A DNA stretch of 55,742 nucleotides from Acidobacteriota bacterium (GCA_009840635.1 VXNL01000011.1:1-55742), one strand, 5' to 3'; shown: positions 1 to 8,576, counted from the stretch's first letter. A program made the numbers and translations. Notes: generated by a model from the letters alone, not told the origin.

Positions 1-44
1 ATTGCCTATTGTCCCGTGGGCTCGGAGATGTGTATACTCGACAG
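1..44. other. Residual Illumina Nextera adapter (assembly artefact)
   Basis: Positions 11-44 match the 34-base Nextera Read 2 transposase adapter at 30 of 34 positions. The stretch GTGGGCTCGGAGATGTGTAT is intact; differences are at 14 and 37-39. The ten bases before it lie where an i7 index would be. This is almost certainly not genomic DNA. The first residues apparently encoded upstream of the protease should be discarded. The adapter match is seen by eye against a well-known oligonucleotide; the index reading is inference. Confidence 0.9.
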
Positions 45-46
45 CG

Positions 47-2278
47 CCACCCCCGCCCGAGCCGGCGCCGCCGCCGCGGGCGCTGCCGGAGGCGCCGGGA
101 GACACCTGCGTGACCATCCACAGCGGCGAGTGCGTGCCCTCGCCGATGTACAACGCGATGGCGACGGAGCTGTCGGAGACGCACGCGGAGGACCCGCACT
201 TCCAGAACCAGTGGGGCCTGTCGCACATCAACGCCCACCTCGCCTTCAGCCACGTGAACCTGCTGGAGGGTCCCGACAGCGCCCCGGGCGCGGGGATCAC
301 GATCGGCATCTTCGACACCGGGATCGACGTCGAACACCCCATGTTCGAGGGGAAGTACGTCTATGAGGAGTTCCTGGCGGGCGCCGAGGACGAGCTCGGG
401 GACGAGGACTCTCACGGCACCGCGGTCGCCAGCGTCGCCGCGGGCGGGAAGACCGGAGACCCGAACGCTCCTCTCGGGGTCGCCTGGGGCGCCGATCTGG
501 CGGTGTGGGCCATCCCGCTCGGCACGAGCGACGGGGTGTACCGGCCGATCTCGCTGGAAGCGCTCGCGAGCGTGGACGAGGCCACCGCGGAGGAGTTCAG
601 CCACATCATCAACTGGCGGGACGGGGATCGGCAGCTCGACATCCTGAACATGAGCTTCGGCTACTCGGGCATCATTTCCCAGTACAGCGAAGAGGACCTG
701 CGGGCCAACTTCAGCGCGACGATCGCCGCGCTGGCCCAGGCGGGCCGCGAGGACAAGACCATCATGGTCTGGTCGGCCGGGAACTCGAACAACAACCGCT
801 GCGGGACCGGCACCGAGAACTGTGTCAACAACCGGTTCGAGGCGATTTCCGCCTCGATTCTCCCGGGTCTCGTCACCTACATGGAGGAACTCCAGGGACA
901 CACCGTCGCGGTGGTGGCGATCCGGGAGTCGGACGGAGCGCTCGCGAGTTTCTCGAACCGCTGCGGCATCGCGGCCGATTTCTGCATCGCGGCGCCCGGG
1001 CAGGACGTCGCTGTCGCCTACTTCGGTCCCCTGGACGGCGAGGACGGGGTGCGGGGTTACGCGGAGTGGAGCGGGACCTCGTTCGCCGCCCCCATGGTTG
1101 CCGGCGGGCTCGCGATCATGAAGCAGCTCTTCCGGGACCAGGTCTCGAACGCCGAGCTGGTGGGCCGGCTCTTCGGCACCGCCGACAGCAGCGGCATCTA
1201 CGCCGATCGCGACCTCTACGGCAACGGCCGTCTGGATCTCGGCGCCGCCACCTCGCCGGTGGGGCTCCTCGACGTGCCCATCACGACCGGGATGGCCACC
1301 ATGGCGTCCGCGTCGCTCGGTTCGACCACCCTCCGCCTCGGGGCGGCGTTCGGGGACGGGATGGCGGCGGCGTTCGACGGGGACGAGATCATGGCCCTCG
1401 ACGACTACGGGTCTCCGTTCTGGTACGAGCTGGACAGCTTCACCGCGACCACCGACGGGCCGTCCATGGCGGCGCGGCTACGGACCTTCATGGGTTCGGG
1501 AACGGGGCTGGCCGCTCTGGGCGGCGGGTCGGGGCGGACGGTCCATGGGGTCTCGGGCTCGGTGGTCCGGATGCCGACCGCAGCCGGGAACGGGCACCTC
1601 GCGCTCGCCGAAGGGGCGGTGGCGGTGACGGGGACCGAGGGGCGCGGCTTCTCGGCGATGGCCTTCACCACCGGGCCGCTCCGCCCCGCCATGCCGGCGG
1701 CCGGGGCGGCGCTCGGCTGGCGGCCGGGGGAACTCCCGTTGGGTCTGCGGGCCGGGTGGATCTCGGAACGCGAGACGATGCTCGGGAGCCTGGGGCAGGG
1801 CGCCTTCGGGAATCTCTCGGCGGGGACGGCGTTCGTCGGCTTCGACGGGAGCGTGGGCCTCGGCGGCTGGCGGTTCGGGGCCGGCGGCGAGTTCGGGATG
1901 GCGAACCCGGTGGCGCACGGCGGGATGATCCAGGAGATCTCGGCGCTCACGACCAGCACCTTCGCGGTCCACGCCACCCGGGGGTTCGAACGCGCGGGGT
2001 CGCTGAGCCTGTCGCTGTCGCAGCCGCTCCGGGTGGAGAACGGCTGGGCGGCGCTGACGGTGCCGTCGGCGCGGACGAAGGCGCGCGAGGTGGTCCACAG
2101 CGCGCTCCGGGCCGACCTGGCGCCGGGCGAGCGGCAGCTCGACTTCGCGGCGCAGTGGAACCGGGCGCTACCGCTCGGGGAGCTGCGGCTGGGGGCGATC
2201 TGGAGCCACTGGCCGGGGCACCGGGACGTGCTGGGGCCGCAGGTGGCTCTGCTGTCCGGCTGGCGCTGGACCTTCTGA
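47..2278 (+). CDS. Subtilisin-like (S8) serine protease with C-terminal barrel-like domain, 5'-partial
   Basis: Secreted or surface S8 endopeptidase. The catalytic triad is Asp in FDTGID (codon 314), His in SHGTAVAS (codon 413) and Ser in GTSFAAP (codon 1079). After the protease domain, from about 1260, comes a Gly/Ala-rich region with alternating beta-strand character that ends in Trp-Arg-Trp-Thr-Phe. The terminal Phe is typical of outer-membrane barrels, so an autotransporter-like layout (as in NalP or SphB1) is likely. The signal peptide is missing because the contig begins in adapter sequence; the downstream paralogue has a lipobox there. The two genes are clearly a tandem duplication, alignable over their whole length. 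The substrate is unknown. Confidence 0.85.
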   Translation, partial: PPPPEPAPPPRALPEAPGDTCVTIHSGECVPSPMYNAMATELSETHAEDPHFQNQWGLSHINAHLAFSHVNLLEGPDSAPGAGITIGIFDTGIDVEHPMFEGKYVYEEFLAGAEDELGDEDSHGTAVASVAAGGKTGDPNAPLGVAWGADLAVWAIPLGTSDGVYRPISLEALASVDEATAEEFSHIINWRDGDRQLDILNMSFGYSGIISQYSEEDLRANFSATIAALAQAGREDKTIMVWSAGNSNNNRCGTGTENCVNNRFEAISASILPGLVTYMEELQGHTVAVVAIRESDGALASFSNRCGIAADFCIAAPGQDVAVAYFGPLDGEDGVRGYAEWSGTSFAAPMVAGGLAIMKQLFRDQVSNAELVGRLFGTADSSGIYADRDLYGNGRLDLGAATSPVGLLDVPITTGMATMASASLGSTTLRLGAAFGDGMAAAFDGDEIMALDDYGSPFWYELDSFTATTDGPSMAARLRTFMGSGTGLAALGGGSGRTVHGVSGSVVRMPTAAGNGHLALAEGAVAVTGTEGRGFSAMAFTTGPLRPAMPAAGAALGWRPGELPLGLRAGWISERETMLGSLGQGAFGNLSAGTAFVGFDGSVGLGGWRFGAGGEFGMANPVAHGGMIQEISALTTSTFAVHATRGFERAGSLSLSLSQPLRVENGWAALTVPSARTKAREVVHSALRADLAPGERQLDFAAQWNRALPLGELRLGAIWSHWPGHRDVLGPQVALLSGWRWTF

Positions 2279-2360
2279 GCACCGTCGCTACGAGAGGGAC
2301 TGCCGGAGTCCCGTGACGTCCGGCAGTCCGTGAACTCCGGTTTTGTTTACAGTGTCACGC

Positions 2361-4640
2361 ATGGTCTTCGTCCGCTCCCTGCTGCTCCTGCTCGTCGCCG
2401 CCGCCCTCGGCGGCTGCTCCTCGCGTTCCGAGACCGTTCCGGCGCCGCCGCCGCCACCGCCCTGCGTGCCCACCCACGGGGGCGACTGCGTTTCGGCGGC
2501 GCAGTTCGGCGCCATGGCGGAGGAACTGGCGACGGAGTACGCCGAGGACCCCCACTTCCAGAACCAGTGGGGCCTTGACAGCATCAACGCGCAGACCGCC
2601 TATGCGAACCTGAACCTGCTACTCGGTCCCGACGCCGAGCCGGGAGCCGGCGTGACCATCGGCTTCGTGGACAGCGGCATCGACGTCGAACACCCGGCGT
2701 TCGCCGGCAAGTCGATCCATTTCGAGCCGCTGCTCGGCGCCGAGCCGGAGACCGGCGAGGAACGCGCCTCCCACGGAACGGCGGTGGCGAGCATCGCGGC
2801 CGGGAGCAGATTCGATCGCGAGGCCGCGGTGCACGGCGTCGCCTGGGGGGCCGACGTCGCGATGTGGTCGATCCCGCTCGGGAGCGGCGGCGGTCTCTAC
2901 GAGCCGATCACGCTCGAGGAACTCGGCAACTCCGACGCCGGTTTCGCCTACATCTTCAACACGGCGTTCGCCTGGCGCGACGCGGGGAACCGGCTCGACA
3001 TCCTGAACCTGAGCATCGGTTACGACGGCCTGATCGAGCACTACGGCGCGGAAGACCTGCGGGCCGCCTTGCCGGAGATGGTCGCGGCGCTGGCGCAGGC
3101 GGGCGCCGACGAGAAGACGATCCTCGTCTGGGCGGCGGCGAACGCTCACGGCGACCGCTGCGAGGCCGGCGTTGTGGGCTGCGTGAACGGGCGCGTCAAC
3201 GCCACTTCGACCTCGATCACCGCCGGGCTGCCCGCCTACTTCCCGGAACTCCGGGGACATTCCGTCGCGGCGGTGGCGCTGAACCCTCACGACCAGGCGC
3301 TCAGCTCCTTCTCGAACCGCTGCGGGATCGCCGCCGACTACTGCATCGCGGCGCCCGGCTTCGACGTCAGGTTCGCCTGGTTCGGGCCCCACCAGGGGGA
3401 GGTCGTCCGGGGTTACGGCACCGGCGGCGGGACCTCGTTCGCCGCTCCCATGGTGGCCGGCGGGCTGGCGATCATGAAGCAGCTCTTCCGGGACCAGCTC
3501 TCGAGCGAGGAACTGGTGAGCCGGCTCTTCGCGACCGCCGACAGCAGCGGCATCTACGCCGACCGGGAGACCTACGGCCACGGCCGGATGGACCTCGGCG
3601 CCGCCACCTCGCCGGTGGGGGTGCTCGAAGTGCCCCTCGGCACCGCGCTGGCCACCCGGGCGCACGCGTCGCTTGGGTCCACCGGGCTGCGCCTCGGCGC
3701 CGCCTTCGGGGACGGGCTGGCGGCGGCGTTCGACGGGGACGAACTGATGGCGCTCGACGACTACGGGGCGCCCTTCTGGTACGAGATGGGGGACTTCGCG
3801 GCGACCACGGACGGTCCCTCGATGTCCGCGCGGCTCCGGACCTTCCTGGGGCCGGGAACGGGCGGCCTGACGGCGGGCGGCGGTTCGGGCGGCATGCCCG
3901 GCGCCATGGGGACGACGGCGGGGATCGTCCGCATGCCGACGGCGGCCGGGAACGGCCACCTGGCGCTCGCGGAGGGCGCGGTGCAGGTGGGCGCAACCGA
4001 GGTGGGAGGGCTGTCGGCGACGGCCTTCACGACGGGCCCGTGGCGCCCCGCCATGCCGGCGACCGGCGCGGCGCTGGCGTGGCGGCCGAGGGCGCTGCCG
4101 GTGGGGTTGCGCGCGGGCTGGATCTCGGAGCGCGAGACCATGCTCGGGAGCCTGGGGACGGGAGCGTTCGGCGGCCTGTCGGCGGGGACGGCGTTCTTCG
4201 GCTTCGACGGGGGGATGGACTTCGCCGGGTGGACGCTCGCGGCGCACGGGGAGTTCGGGGTGGTGAACCCGGTGGCCACGGGCGGGCTGATCCAGGAGAT
4301 CACGCCGCTCGCGACCAGCACGTTCGCGGTGCACGCGAGCCGGGGGTTCGCGCGGGCGGGCTCGCTCGGCTTCTCGGTGTCGCAGCCGCTCCGGGTGGAG
4401 AACGGCTGGGCGGCCCTGACGGCGCCGTCCGCGCGCACGAAGGCGGGCGAGGTGCTGTACCGGTCGTTCCGGGCCGATCTGGCGCCCGGGGAGCGGCAAC
4501 TCGACCTGGCGGCGCAGTGGAACCGGGCGCTCCCGCTCGGTGAGCTGCGGCTGGGGGCGGTCTGGAGCCACTGGCCCGGACACCGGGCGGCCCTCGGGGC
4601 GCAGGCGGCGGCGCTGGCCGGCTGGCGCTGGGTCTTCTGA
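2361..4640 (+). CDS. Subtilisin-like (S8) protease lipoprotein with C-terminal barrel-like domain
   Basis: A 759-residue paralogue of the preceding gene. I chose ATG 2361 because it begins a lipoprotein signal peptide with lipobox ALGGC (Cys19); an in-frame TTG at 2343 only adds six residues. A proline-rich linker follows, then the S8 domain with triad Asp104, His138 and Ser359 (GTSFAAP). The second half is a beta-rich domain ending WRWVF, again with a terminal Phe. The barrel is inferred from composition and the C-terminus, not from homology. Lipidation plus a barrel recalls SphB1/NalP autotransporter proteases, which process other surface proteins. No independent promoter is evident in the 82-base gap after the first copy. 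Confidence 0.87.
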   Translation: MVFVRSLLLLLVAAALGGCSSRSETVPAPPPPPPCVPTHGGDCVSAAQFGAMAEELATEYAEDPHFQNQWGLDSINAQTAYANLNLLLGPDAEPGAGVTIGFVDSGIDVEHPAFAGKSIHFEPLLGAEPETGEERASHGTAVASIAAGSRFDREAAVHGVAWGADVAMWSIPLGSGGGLYEPITLEELGNSDAGFAYIFNTAFAWRDAGNRLDILNLSIGYDGLIEHYGAEDLRAALPEMVAALAQAGADEKTILVWAAANAHGDRCEAGVVGCVNGRVNATSTSITAGLPAYFPELRGHSVAAVALNPHDQALSSFSNRCGIAADYCIAAPGFDVRFAWFGPHQGEVVRGYGTGGGTSFAAPMVAGGLAIMKQLFRDQLSSEELVSRLFATADSSGIYADRETYGHGRMDLGAATSPVGVLEVPLGTALATRAHASLGSTGLRLGAAFGDGLAAAFDGDELMALDDYGAPFWYEMGDFAATTDGPSMSARLRTFLGPGTGGLTAGGGSGGMPGAMGTTAGIVRMPTAAGNGHLALAEGAVQVGATEVGGLSATAFTTGPWRPAMPATGAALAWRPRALPVGLRAGWISERETMLGSLGTGAFGGLSAGTAFFGFDGGMDFAGWTLAAHGEFGVVNPVATGGLIQEITPLATSTFAVHASRGFARAGSLGFSVSQPLRVENGWAALTAPSARTKAGEVLYRSFRADLAPGERQLDLAAQWNRALPLGELRLGAVWSHWPGHRAALGAQAAALAGWRWVF

Positions 4641-4651
4641 CCCGCGCGGCC

Positions 4652-4683
4652 TTGTGCTAGCGAAACGCTACCTGTAGCATAAT
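4652..4683 (+). promoter_or_regulatory. Promoter and operator-like inverted repeats of the vapBC-type operon
   Basis: TTGTGC (4652-4657) and TAGCAT (4675-4680) are 17 bases apart; an alternative -10, CATAAT, lies at 4678-4683, six bases before the ATG. The spacer holds two overlapping palindromes, TAGCGAAACGCTA and GCTACCTGTAGC. This layout fits autorepression by the ribbon-helix-helix antitoxin. No Shine-Dalgarno sequence fits before 4690, so the mRNA may be leaderless. Sites are seen; function is inferred. Confidence 0.5.
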
Positions 4684-4689
4684 TGCACC

Positions 4690-4920
4690 ATGCCCGGTGT
4701 TCACGTCAGAGACGTACCCGCGGAAACGCTACGGGCGCTGTCGCGCCGCGCGAGGGCGCACCACCGCTCCGTCCAGGGTGAGATCCGGGCGATCCTCGAC
4801 GCTGCCGCGAGCGCGGCCCCGCCGGAACAGGGCTATCCGCCGATCCGGTTGAAGCACGTGGAGGTCGGGAGCGGCGTTCCCTGGACCCGCGAGGACATCT
4901 ATGGCGACCAGGGCCGGTGA
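4690..4920 (+). CDS. VapB/FitA-like ribbon-helix-helix antitoxin
   Basis: A 76-residue protein whose first 40 residues (HVRDVPAETLRALSRRAR and onward, with SVQGEIRAIL) fit the FitA-like RHH/Arc DNA-binding fold: a short beta strand followed by two helices. The C-terminal tail (about residues 48-76) would wrap the toxin. It overlaps the downstream PIN toxin gene by 20 bases, the usual sign of translational coupling in type II toxin-antitoxin pairs. It is expected to neutralise the toxin and repress its own promoter through the inverted repeats just upstream. The family call is strong; the exact subfamily is less certain. Confidence 0.85.
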   Translation: MPGVHVRDVPAETLRALSRRARAHHRSVQGEIRAILDAAASAAPPEQGYPPIRLKHVEVGSGVPWTREDIYGDQGR

Positions 4921-5356
4921 ACGGCTGTTCTGCGACACGAACGTGTTGCTGAGCGCCGTGGACCGGCGACGCCCCCTCCATTCGCGAGCGTTTCGGATCC
5001 TGAACGAGGTCCCCAACCAGGGAGTCGAACTCTGCGTGAGCGGGCAGGTGCTGCGGGAGTGCCTGGTGGTCAGCACGCGCCCGGTCGAAGCGAACGGACT
5101 GGGGCTCACGCTTGCCGCCGCGGTGGGGAACAACCGGGCGTTCGCCGAGCGGGCCACGGTGCTGGAGGAAACCCGCGGGGTGGCGAACCGCCTGCCCCGG
5201 GTCGCGGAGGCCGCCCGGTGCGCGGGCAAGGCGCTCCACGACGCGAACATCGCCGCGACCATGCTGGAACACGGCGTCACCCGGGTGGTCACCGCGAATC
5301 CGCAGGACCTGATGCGGTTCGAGGGGATCGAGGTCGTTCCACTGTCCGACGTGTGA
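4901..5356 (+). CDS. VapC-like PIN-domain ribonuclease toxin
   Basis: A 151-residue PIN-domain protein. The four acidic metal-binding residues are all present: Asp12 (FCDTNVLL), Glu53 (LRECLVV), Asp114 (LHDANIAATM) and Asp136 (TANPQDLMRF). PIN toxins of this family are Mg-dependent endoribonucleases that cut tRNA or rRNA; the target here cannot be read from sequence. The ATG lies inside the antitoxin gene. All catalytic positions are intact, so the toxin is probably functional. The next gene begins only 11 bases downstream but is unrelated in function. Confidence 0.88.
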   Translation: MATRAGERLFCDTNVLLSAVDRRRPLHSRAFRILNEVPNQGVELCVSGQVLRECLVVSTRPVEANGLGLTLAAAVGNNRAFAERATVLEETRGVANRLPRVAEAARCAGKALHDANIAATMLEHGVTRVVTANPQDLMRFEGIEVVPLSDV

Positions 5357-5366
5357 GGACGGGATC

Positions 5367-6605
5367 GTGTTCCGCCGCGCTGCGCTTCTGGCCATTGCCG
5401 GCGGGCTGCTTCTTCCCAGCGCTGCGGTGGTGGCGCAGCCCCTGCCCCCCGACCCCGCCGCGGAAATCGCCGCCGCCGAGGCGGCGGGGGCGCAGTTCCT
5501 CTTCGACTACGACTTCGAGGACGCCCTCCGGACCTACCGGGAGCTGGGCGAGCGGTTCCCGGAGCATCCCAGCGGGCCCTACCACGTGGCCGTCATCACC
5601 TGGACCCGGCTCGCACAGCGGAGCAACGCGGTCCGGGGGCCCAGCCTGCGGAACGACCGGTTCTTCTCGCAGGACGGGCGGCCGGAGCCCGGCTCCGGAG
5701 AGGAGGCGGCCTTCCGCGAGCACCTGGAGGAGGCGTACCGGCGGGCGGAGGCCCTGCTCGAACGCGATCCGGACCACCCGGAGGCGCTCTACTACCGCGG
5801 CGCCGCCGAGGGCCTCGAGGCCGGGTGGGCGGTCATCGTGGACCGCGCCTGGTTCCGCGCCACCCGGTTGATCCGGCGCGCGGTGGGCCGCCACCGGCGG
5901 CTCCAGGAACTCGATCCCGGCTTCCGGGACGCCTACGTGATCCCCGGGACCTACGTCTACTCGATCGCCCGGCTGCCTCGCGCGCTGCGGATGATCGCCT
6001 TCCTGTTCGGGATGCGCGGCGACCTCGAGGGCGGGCTGCGCGACATTCGGCTCACTGCCGACGAGGGCCGGCGGGCGCGGTGGGGGAGCCTCTGGACCTA
6101 TGAATTGCTGATGCAGCGCGAAGGGCGGGAGGACGAAGCGCTCGAAGCGGTCCGGCGGCTCCGGCGCCGGTTCCCGAAGAACCCGGACTTCGCTCTCGAC
6201 GAGATCACCGTCCTGACGGCGCTCGGGGAGTTCGAAGCGGCCGTGGAGCTCGGGGAAGCGGTCCTCGAGCGCCGCGAGGCTGGGTTCGGGAACTATCAGT
6301 TGATGCTGCCCGGCCTCGCCGAAGCGGGGCTCGGGGAGGCGCTCCTGTTCGGGGGGCGCTGGGCGGACGCCGAGGCCGTCCTGAGCCGGGGTCTCGAGGC
6401 CGATCCGAGCCCCGAGGTCCGCGCGAGCCTGCTCCTCCGCCGCGCGAACGCCCGGGACGGCGCCGGGCGGCGGCCCGAGGCGCTCTACGACTACGGCGAG
6501 GTCATCCGGATCGATGCGGACGACGTCCTGAAGGACTGGGCGAACGCGCTCCGGCAGGCCCCCTGGCCGGACGCCGCGCCCGCGGGTTCCCATCCGGGGA
6601 GGTAA
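5367..6605 (+). CDS. Exported TPR-like repeat protein (paralogue 1)
   Basis: A 412-residue protein starting at GTG 5367 with a cleavable-type signal peptide (hydrophobic LLAIAGGLLLPSAAVVA, cleavage near Ala-Gln-Pro). The body is alpha-helical and made of degenerate 34-residue-like units with A-E-A-L-Y/W spacing (for example ALYYRGAAEGLEAGW, DEALEAVRRLRRRFP, DAEAVLSRGLEADPS). This supports a tetratricopeptide-like solenoid acting in the periplasm as a protein-interaction scaffold. It closely matches the next gene throughout, including FDYDFEDA and LRNDRFFSQ, so the two arose by tandem duplication. The biological role is unknown. Confidence 0.75.
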   Translation: MFRRAALLAIAGGLLLPSAAVVAQPLPPDPAAEIAAAEAAGAQFLFDYDFEDALRTYRELGERFPEHPSGPYHVAVITWTRLAQRSNAVRGPSLRNDRFFSQDGRPEPGSGEEAAFREHLEEAYRRAEALLERDPDHPEALYYRGAAEGLEAGWAVIVDRAWFRATRLIRRAVGRHRRLQELDPGFRDAYVIPGTYVYSIARLPRALRMIAFLFGMRGDLEGGLRDIRLTADEGRRARWGSLWTYELLMQREGREDEALEAVRRLRRRFPKNPDFALDEITVLTALGEFEAAVELGEAVLERREAGFGNYQLMLPGLAEAGLGEALLFGGRWADAEAVLSRGLEADPSPEVRASLLLRRANARDGAGRRPEALYDYGEVIRIDADDVLKDWANALRQAPWPDAAPAGSHPGR

Positions 6606-6612
6606 GGGGACC

Positions 6613-6630
6613 GCCGGTCTTCAGACCGGC
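6613..6630. repeat. Short intergenic palindrome GCCGGTC-TTCA-GACCGGC
   Basis: A perfect 7-bp stem with TTCA loop, eight bases after the stop of the first TPR gene. The identical palindrome follows the second TPR gene at 7985-8002, and an interrupted relative lies near 27800-27833. No T-run follows, so it is not a classical terminator. It may stabilise mRNA 3' ends or be a REP-like repeat related to the 164-bp family elsewhere in this window. Confidence 0.7.
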
Positions 6631-6704
6631 ACACGCGGCCCCCCACCGGGAGAACTGGCGCGCCGCGCACGTCGTGACCCTGATTCAGCCTCGCGACTCG
6701 CCGC

Positions 6705-7967
6705 GTGCCACACTCCCCGGCGCCCGTGGTCCGCTACGCCCTCCGCCTGGTCGCCGCCGCGCCGGTCTTGCTGGCCGCCGTGGCAAGTGCGGCAGCGCAG
6801 CCCGCGCCCGCGGGACCGGCGGCGGAACTCGCTGCCGCCGAGACGGCCGGTTCGCAGCTCCTCTTCGACTACGACTTCGACGAGGCGATGGAGCACTACG
6901 CCCGGGTCAGCGAGCGCTACCCGGAACACCCCACCGGCCCCTACAACCTCGCCACCACGATCTGGACCCGGCTGGCCCAGCGCAGCAACGGGATGCGCGG
7001 GTCGAGCCTCCGCAACGACCGCTTCTTCTCCCAGCAGGGCCGTCCGGACGCCACGCCGGAGGAGGAGGCCGCCTTCCGCGAGCACCTGGAGGAGGCCTAC
7101 CGGCGGGGCCGGACGCTCCTCGAACGCGATCCCGACGACGTGGAGGCTCTCTACTACCTCGGCGCGACCGAGGCGCTCGAGTCGGGCTGGTCGGTGATCG
7201 TGGACCGGGCCTGGTTCCGGGCCGCCCGGCAGATCCGGCGCGGGGTGGGTCGCCACCGGCGGGTGCAGGAACTCGATCCCGGTTTCCGCGACGCCTACGC
7301 GGTCCCGGGCGCCTACGACTACGGGGTGGCGACCCTGCCGCGGCCGCTCCGCTGGCTCGCCTTCCTGTTCGGAATCCGCGGCGATCGGGACGGGGGGCTC
7401 GAAGGGGTGTGGATCACCGCGGACGAGGGCCGGCGGGCGCGCTGGGGCGGGCTGTGGACCTGGGCTCTGCTGATGCAGCGGGAGGAGCGGGAGGACGAGG
7501 CGCTCGCGGCGATCCGGCGGCTGAACACCCGGTTCCCCAAGAACCCGGACTTCGTGCTCGACGAGGTCAGCATCCTGACCGCGCTGGGCGACTTCGAGGC
7601 CGCCCGCGAGCTCGCCGAACGGGTCCTCGAACGCCGGGAGGCCGGCTTCGGGAACTACCGCCTGGTGCTGCCGGGGCTCGCCGAGGCCCGGCTCGGCGAG
7701 GCGCTGCTGTTCCAGGAGCGCTGGGAGGAGGCCGAGACCGTGTTCAGCCGCGGCCTGGCCGCCGAACCGAACCCCGAGGTGCGGGCGATCCTGCTCTTCC
7801 GCCGCGGCAACGCCCGCGACGGCGCCGGGCAGCGCGGGACCGCGCTCACCGACTACGGCCGCGTGATCCGCGACGACGCCGACCCGGTCCTCGGCGAGTG
7901 GGCGGAGGAGCTGCGAAAGGCGCCCTGGCCGGACGCGGCCCCGGAGGGGTCGCACCCGGCCCGGTAG
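6705..7967 (+). CDS. Exported TPR-like repeat protein (paralogue 2)
   Basis: A 420-residue tandem paralogue of the preceding gene, starting at GTG 6705 (a GTG seven codons later is an alternative). It has an N-terminal signal peptide (VRYALRLVAAAPVLLAAVASAAAQ) and the same helical repeat body, with blocks such as FDYDFDEAMEHYARVSERYP, LRNDRFFSQQGRPD and RREAGFGNYRLVLPGLAEA. Conservation between copies is even over the whole length, so both copies probably remain functional. The duplicated unit includes the downstream palindrome, found after both genes. No enzyme motif is seen; a periplasmic scaffold or secretion role is inference. Confidence 0.75.
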   Translation: MPHSPAPVVRYALRLVAAAPVLLAAVASAAAQPAPAGPAAELAAAETAGSQLLFDYDFDEAMEHYARVSERYPEHPTGPYNLATTIWTRLAQRSNGMRGSSLRNDRFFSQQGRPDATPEEEAAFREHLEEAYRRGRTLLERDPDDVEALYYLGATEALESGWSVIVDRAWFRAARQIRRGVGRHRRVQELDPGFRDAYAVPGAYDYGVATLPRPLRWLAFLFGIRGDRDGGLEGVWITADEGRRARWGGLWTWALLMQREEREDEALAAIRRLNTRFPKNPDFVLDEVSILTALGDFEAARELAERVLERREAGFGNYRLVLPGLAEARLGEALLFQERWEEAETVFSRGLAAEPNPEVRAILLFRRGNARDGAGQRGTALTDYGRVIRDDADPVLGEWAEELRKAPWPDAAPEGSHPAR

Positions 7968-7984
7968 CGCGTACGCCTGGGACC

Positions 7985-8002
7985 GCCGGTCTTCAGACCG
8001 GC
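7985..8002. repeat. Short intergenic palindrome GCCGGTC-TTCA-GACCGGC (second copy)
   Basis: Identical to 6613-6630 and in the same position relative to its upstream TPR gene, seventeen bases after the stop. There is no T-run. It belongs to the same palindrome family and opens a 375-base intergenic region (7968-8342) that otherwise holds only the divergent terminal-inverted-repeat element. Confidence 0.7.
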
Positions 8003-8061
8003 GCGCTCTGGGCAGAGCCCAGCGCAACCGCGTACCGCTGCTCACGCAAGGTGGCGCGTAC

Positions 8062-8228
8062 GGCTTGGAACGCCGGCTTCAGCCGGCACAGCACGCCGGA
8101 GGCGGGCGGCGGGACGGACCTCATTCGCCGAGATGGCTCGGCTGCGCGCACCAATGCACCCGGGGGTAGCGATGAACCGCCCGCGGCCCTACGGGCCGCT
8201 GTGCCGGCTGAAGCCGGCGTTCCAAGCC
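8062..8228. repeat. Divergent copy of the 164-bp terminal-inverted-repeat element
   Basis: Both ends carry the arms of the repeat family: GGCTTGGAACGCCGGCTTCA at the left and its reverse complement at the right, ending TTCCAAGCC. The length (167 bp) matches the other copies. The interior differs, with a GCGGCCCTACGGGCCGC hairpin where other copies have a CCGCCCGCC-type hairpin. It fills most of the gene-free stretch after the second TPR gene. Confidence 0.75.
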
Positions 8229-8342
8229 AGCGGCGCCATGCCGGCTGATGGCCAACCCCGCACAACTGCTTTGTCACGGGAACTGGAGCGCCGCACACGC
8301 CGTAGTTCCCATGCTCTCGCAGCATGAGGTTGGGGCGGAGGG

Positions 8343-8576
8343 CTAGCGCCCCGTCCGAGACTCCTCCCGAGCCGGGGTCGGTTCCCGGTGCTCGCATTCG
8401 GCATCGCCGTATCCGTCCATTGCGCTACGGAGGTATCCCCCCACTCGTCGCCAATGTTCGGCGAGCCGCTCTTCCGGGCTGCCCTTCAGTTGAAACTTCT
8501 CGAACTGTTCCGGGCCGGGAAACAGGTTCATGAGGCTGCCGACGCCCTCAAGGAACGCCCGCACTTTCCCGGTCAT
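8343..8576 (-). CDS. Small unknown protein (77 aa), coupled to the gene before it
   Basis: A 77-residue soluble protein I do not recognise. Residues 1-55 look like real coding sequence, with amphipathic helices around KVRAFLEGVGSLMNLFP and ERLAEHWRRVGGYLRSAM; the tail is charged and low-complexity. Its ATG overlaps the stop of the upstream gene by four bases (ATGA), so the two are probably co-translated. It has no signal peptide or Cys motif. The partner arrangement is reminiscent of small toxin-antitoxin or regulator pairs, but no family motif supports that. Confidence 0.55.
   Translation of the reverse strand: MTGKVRAFLEGVGSLMNLFPGPEQFEKFQLKGSPEERLAEHWRRVGGYLRSAMDGYGDAECEHREPTPAREESRTGR

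Noticed and set aside
6613..6630. Rho-independent terminator after the first TPR gene
   Set aside because: The stem is good but no T-run follows, and the same palindrome recurs as a repeat family.
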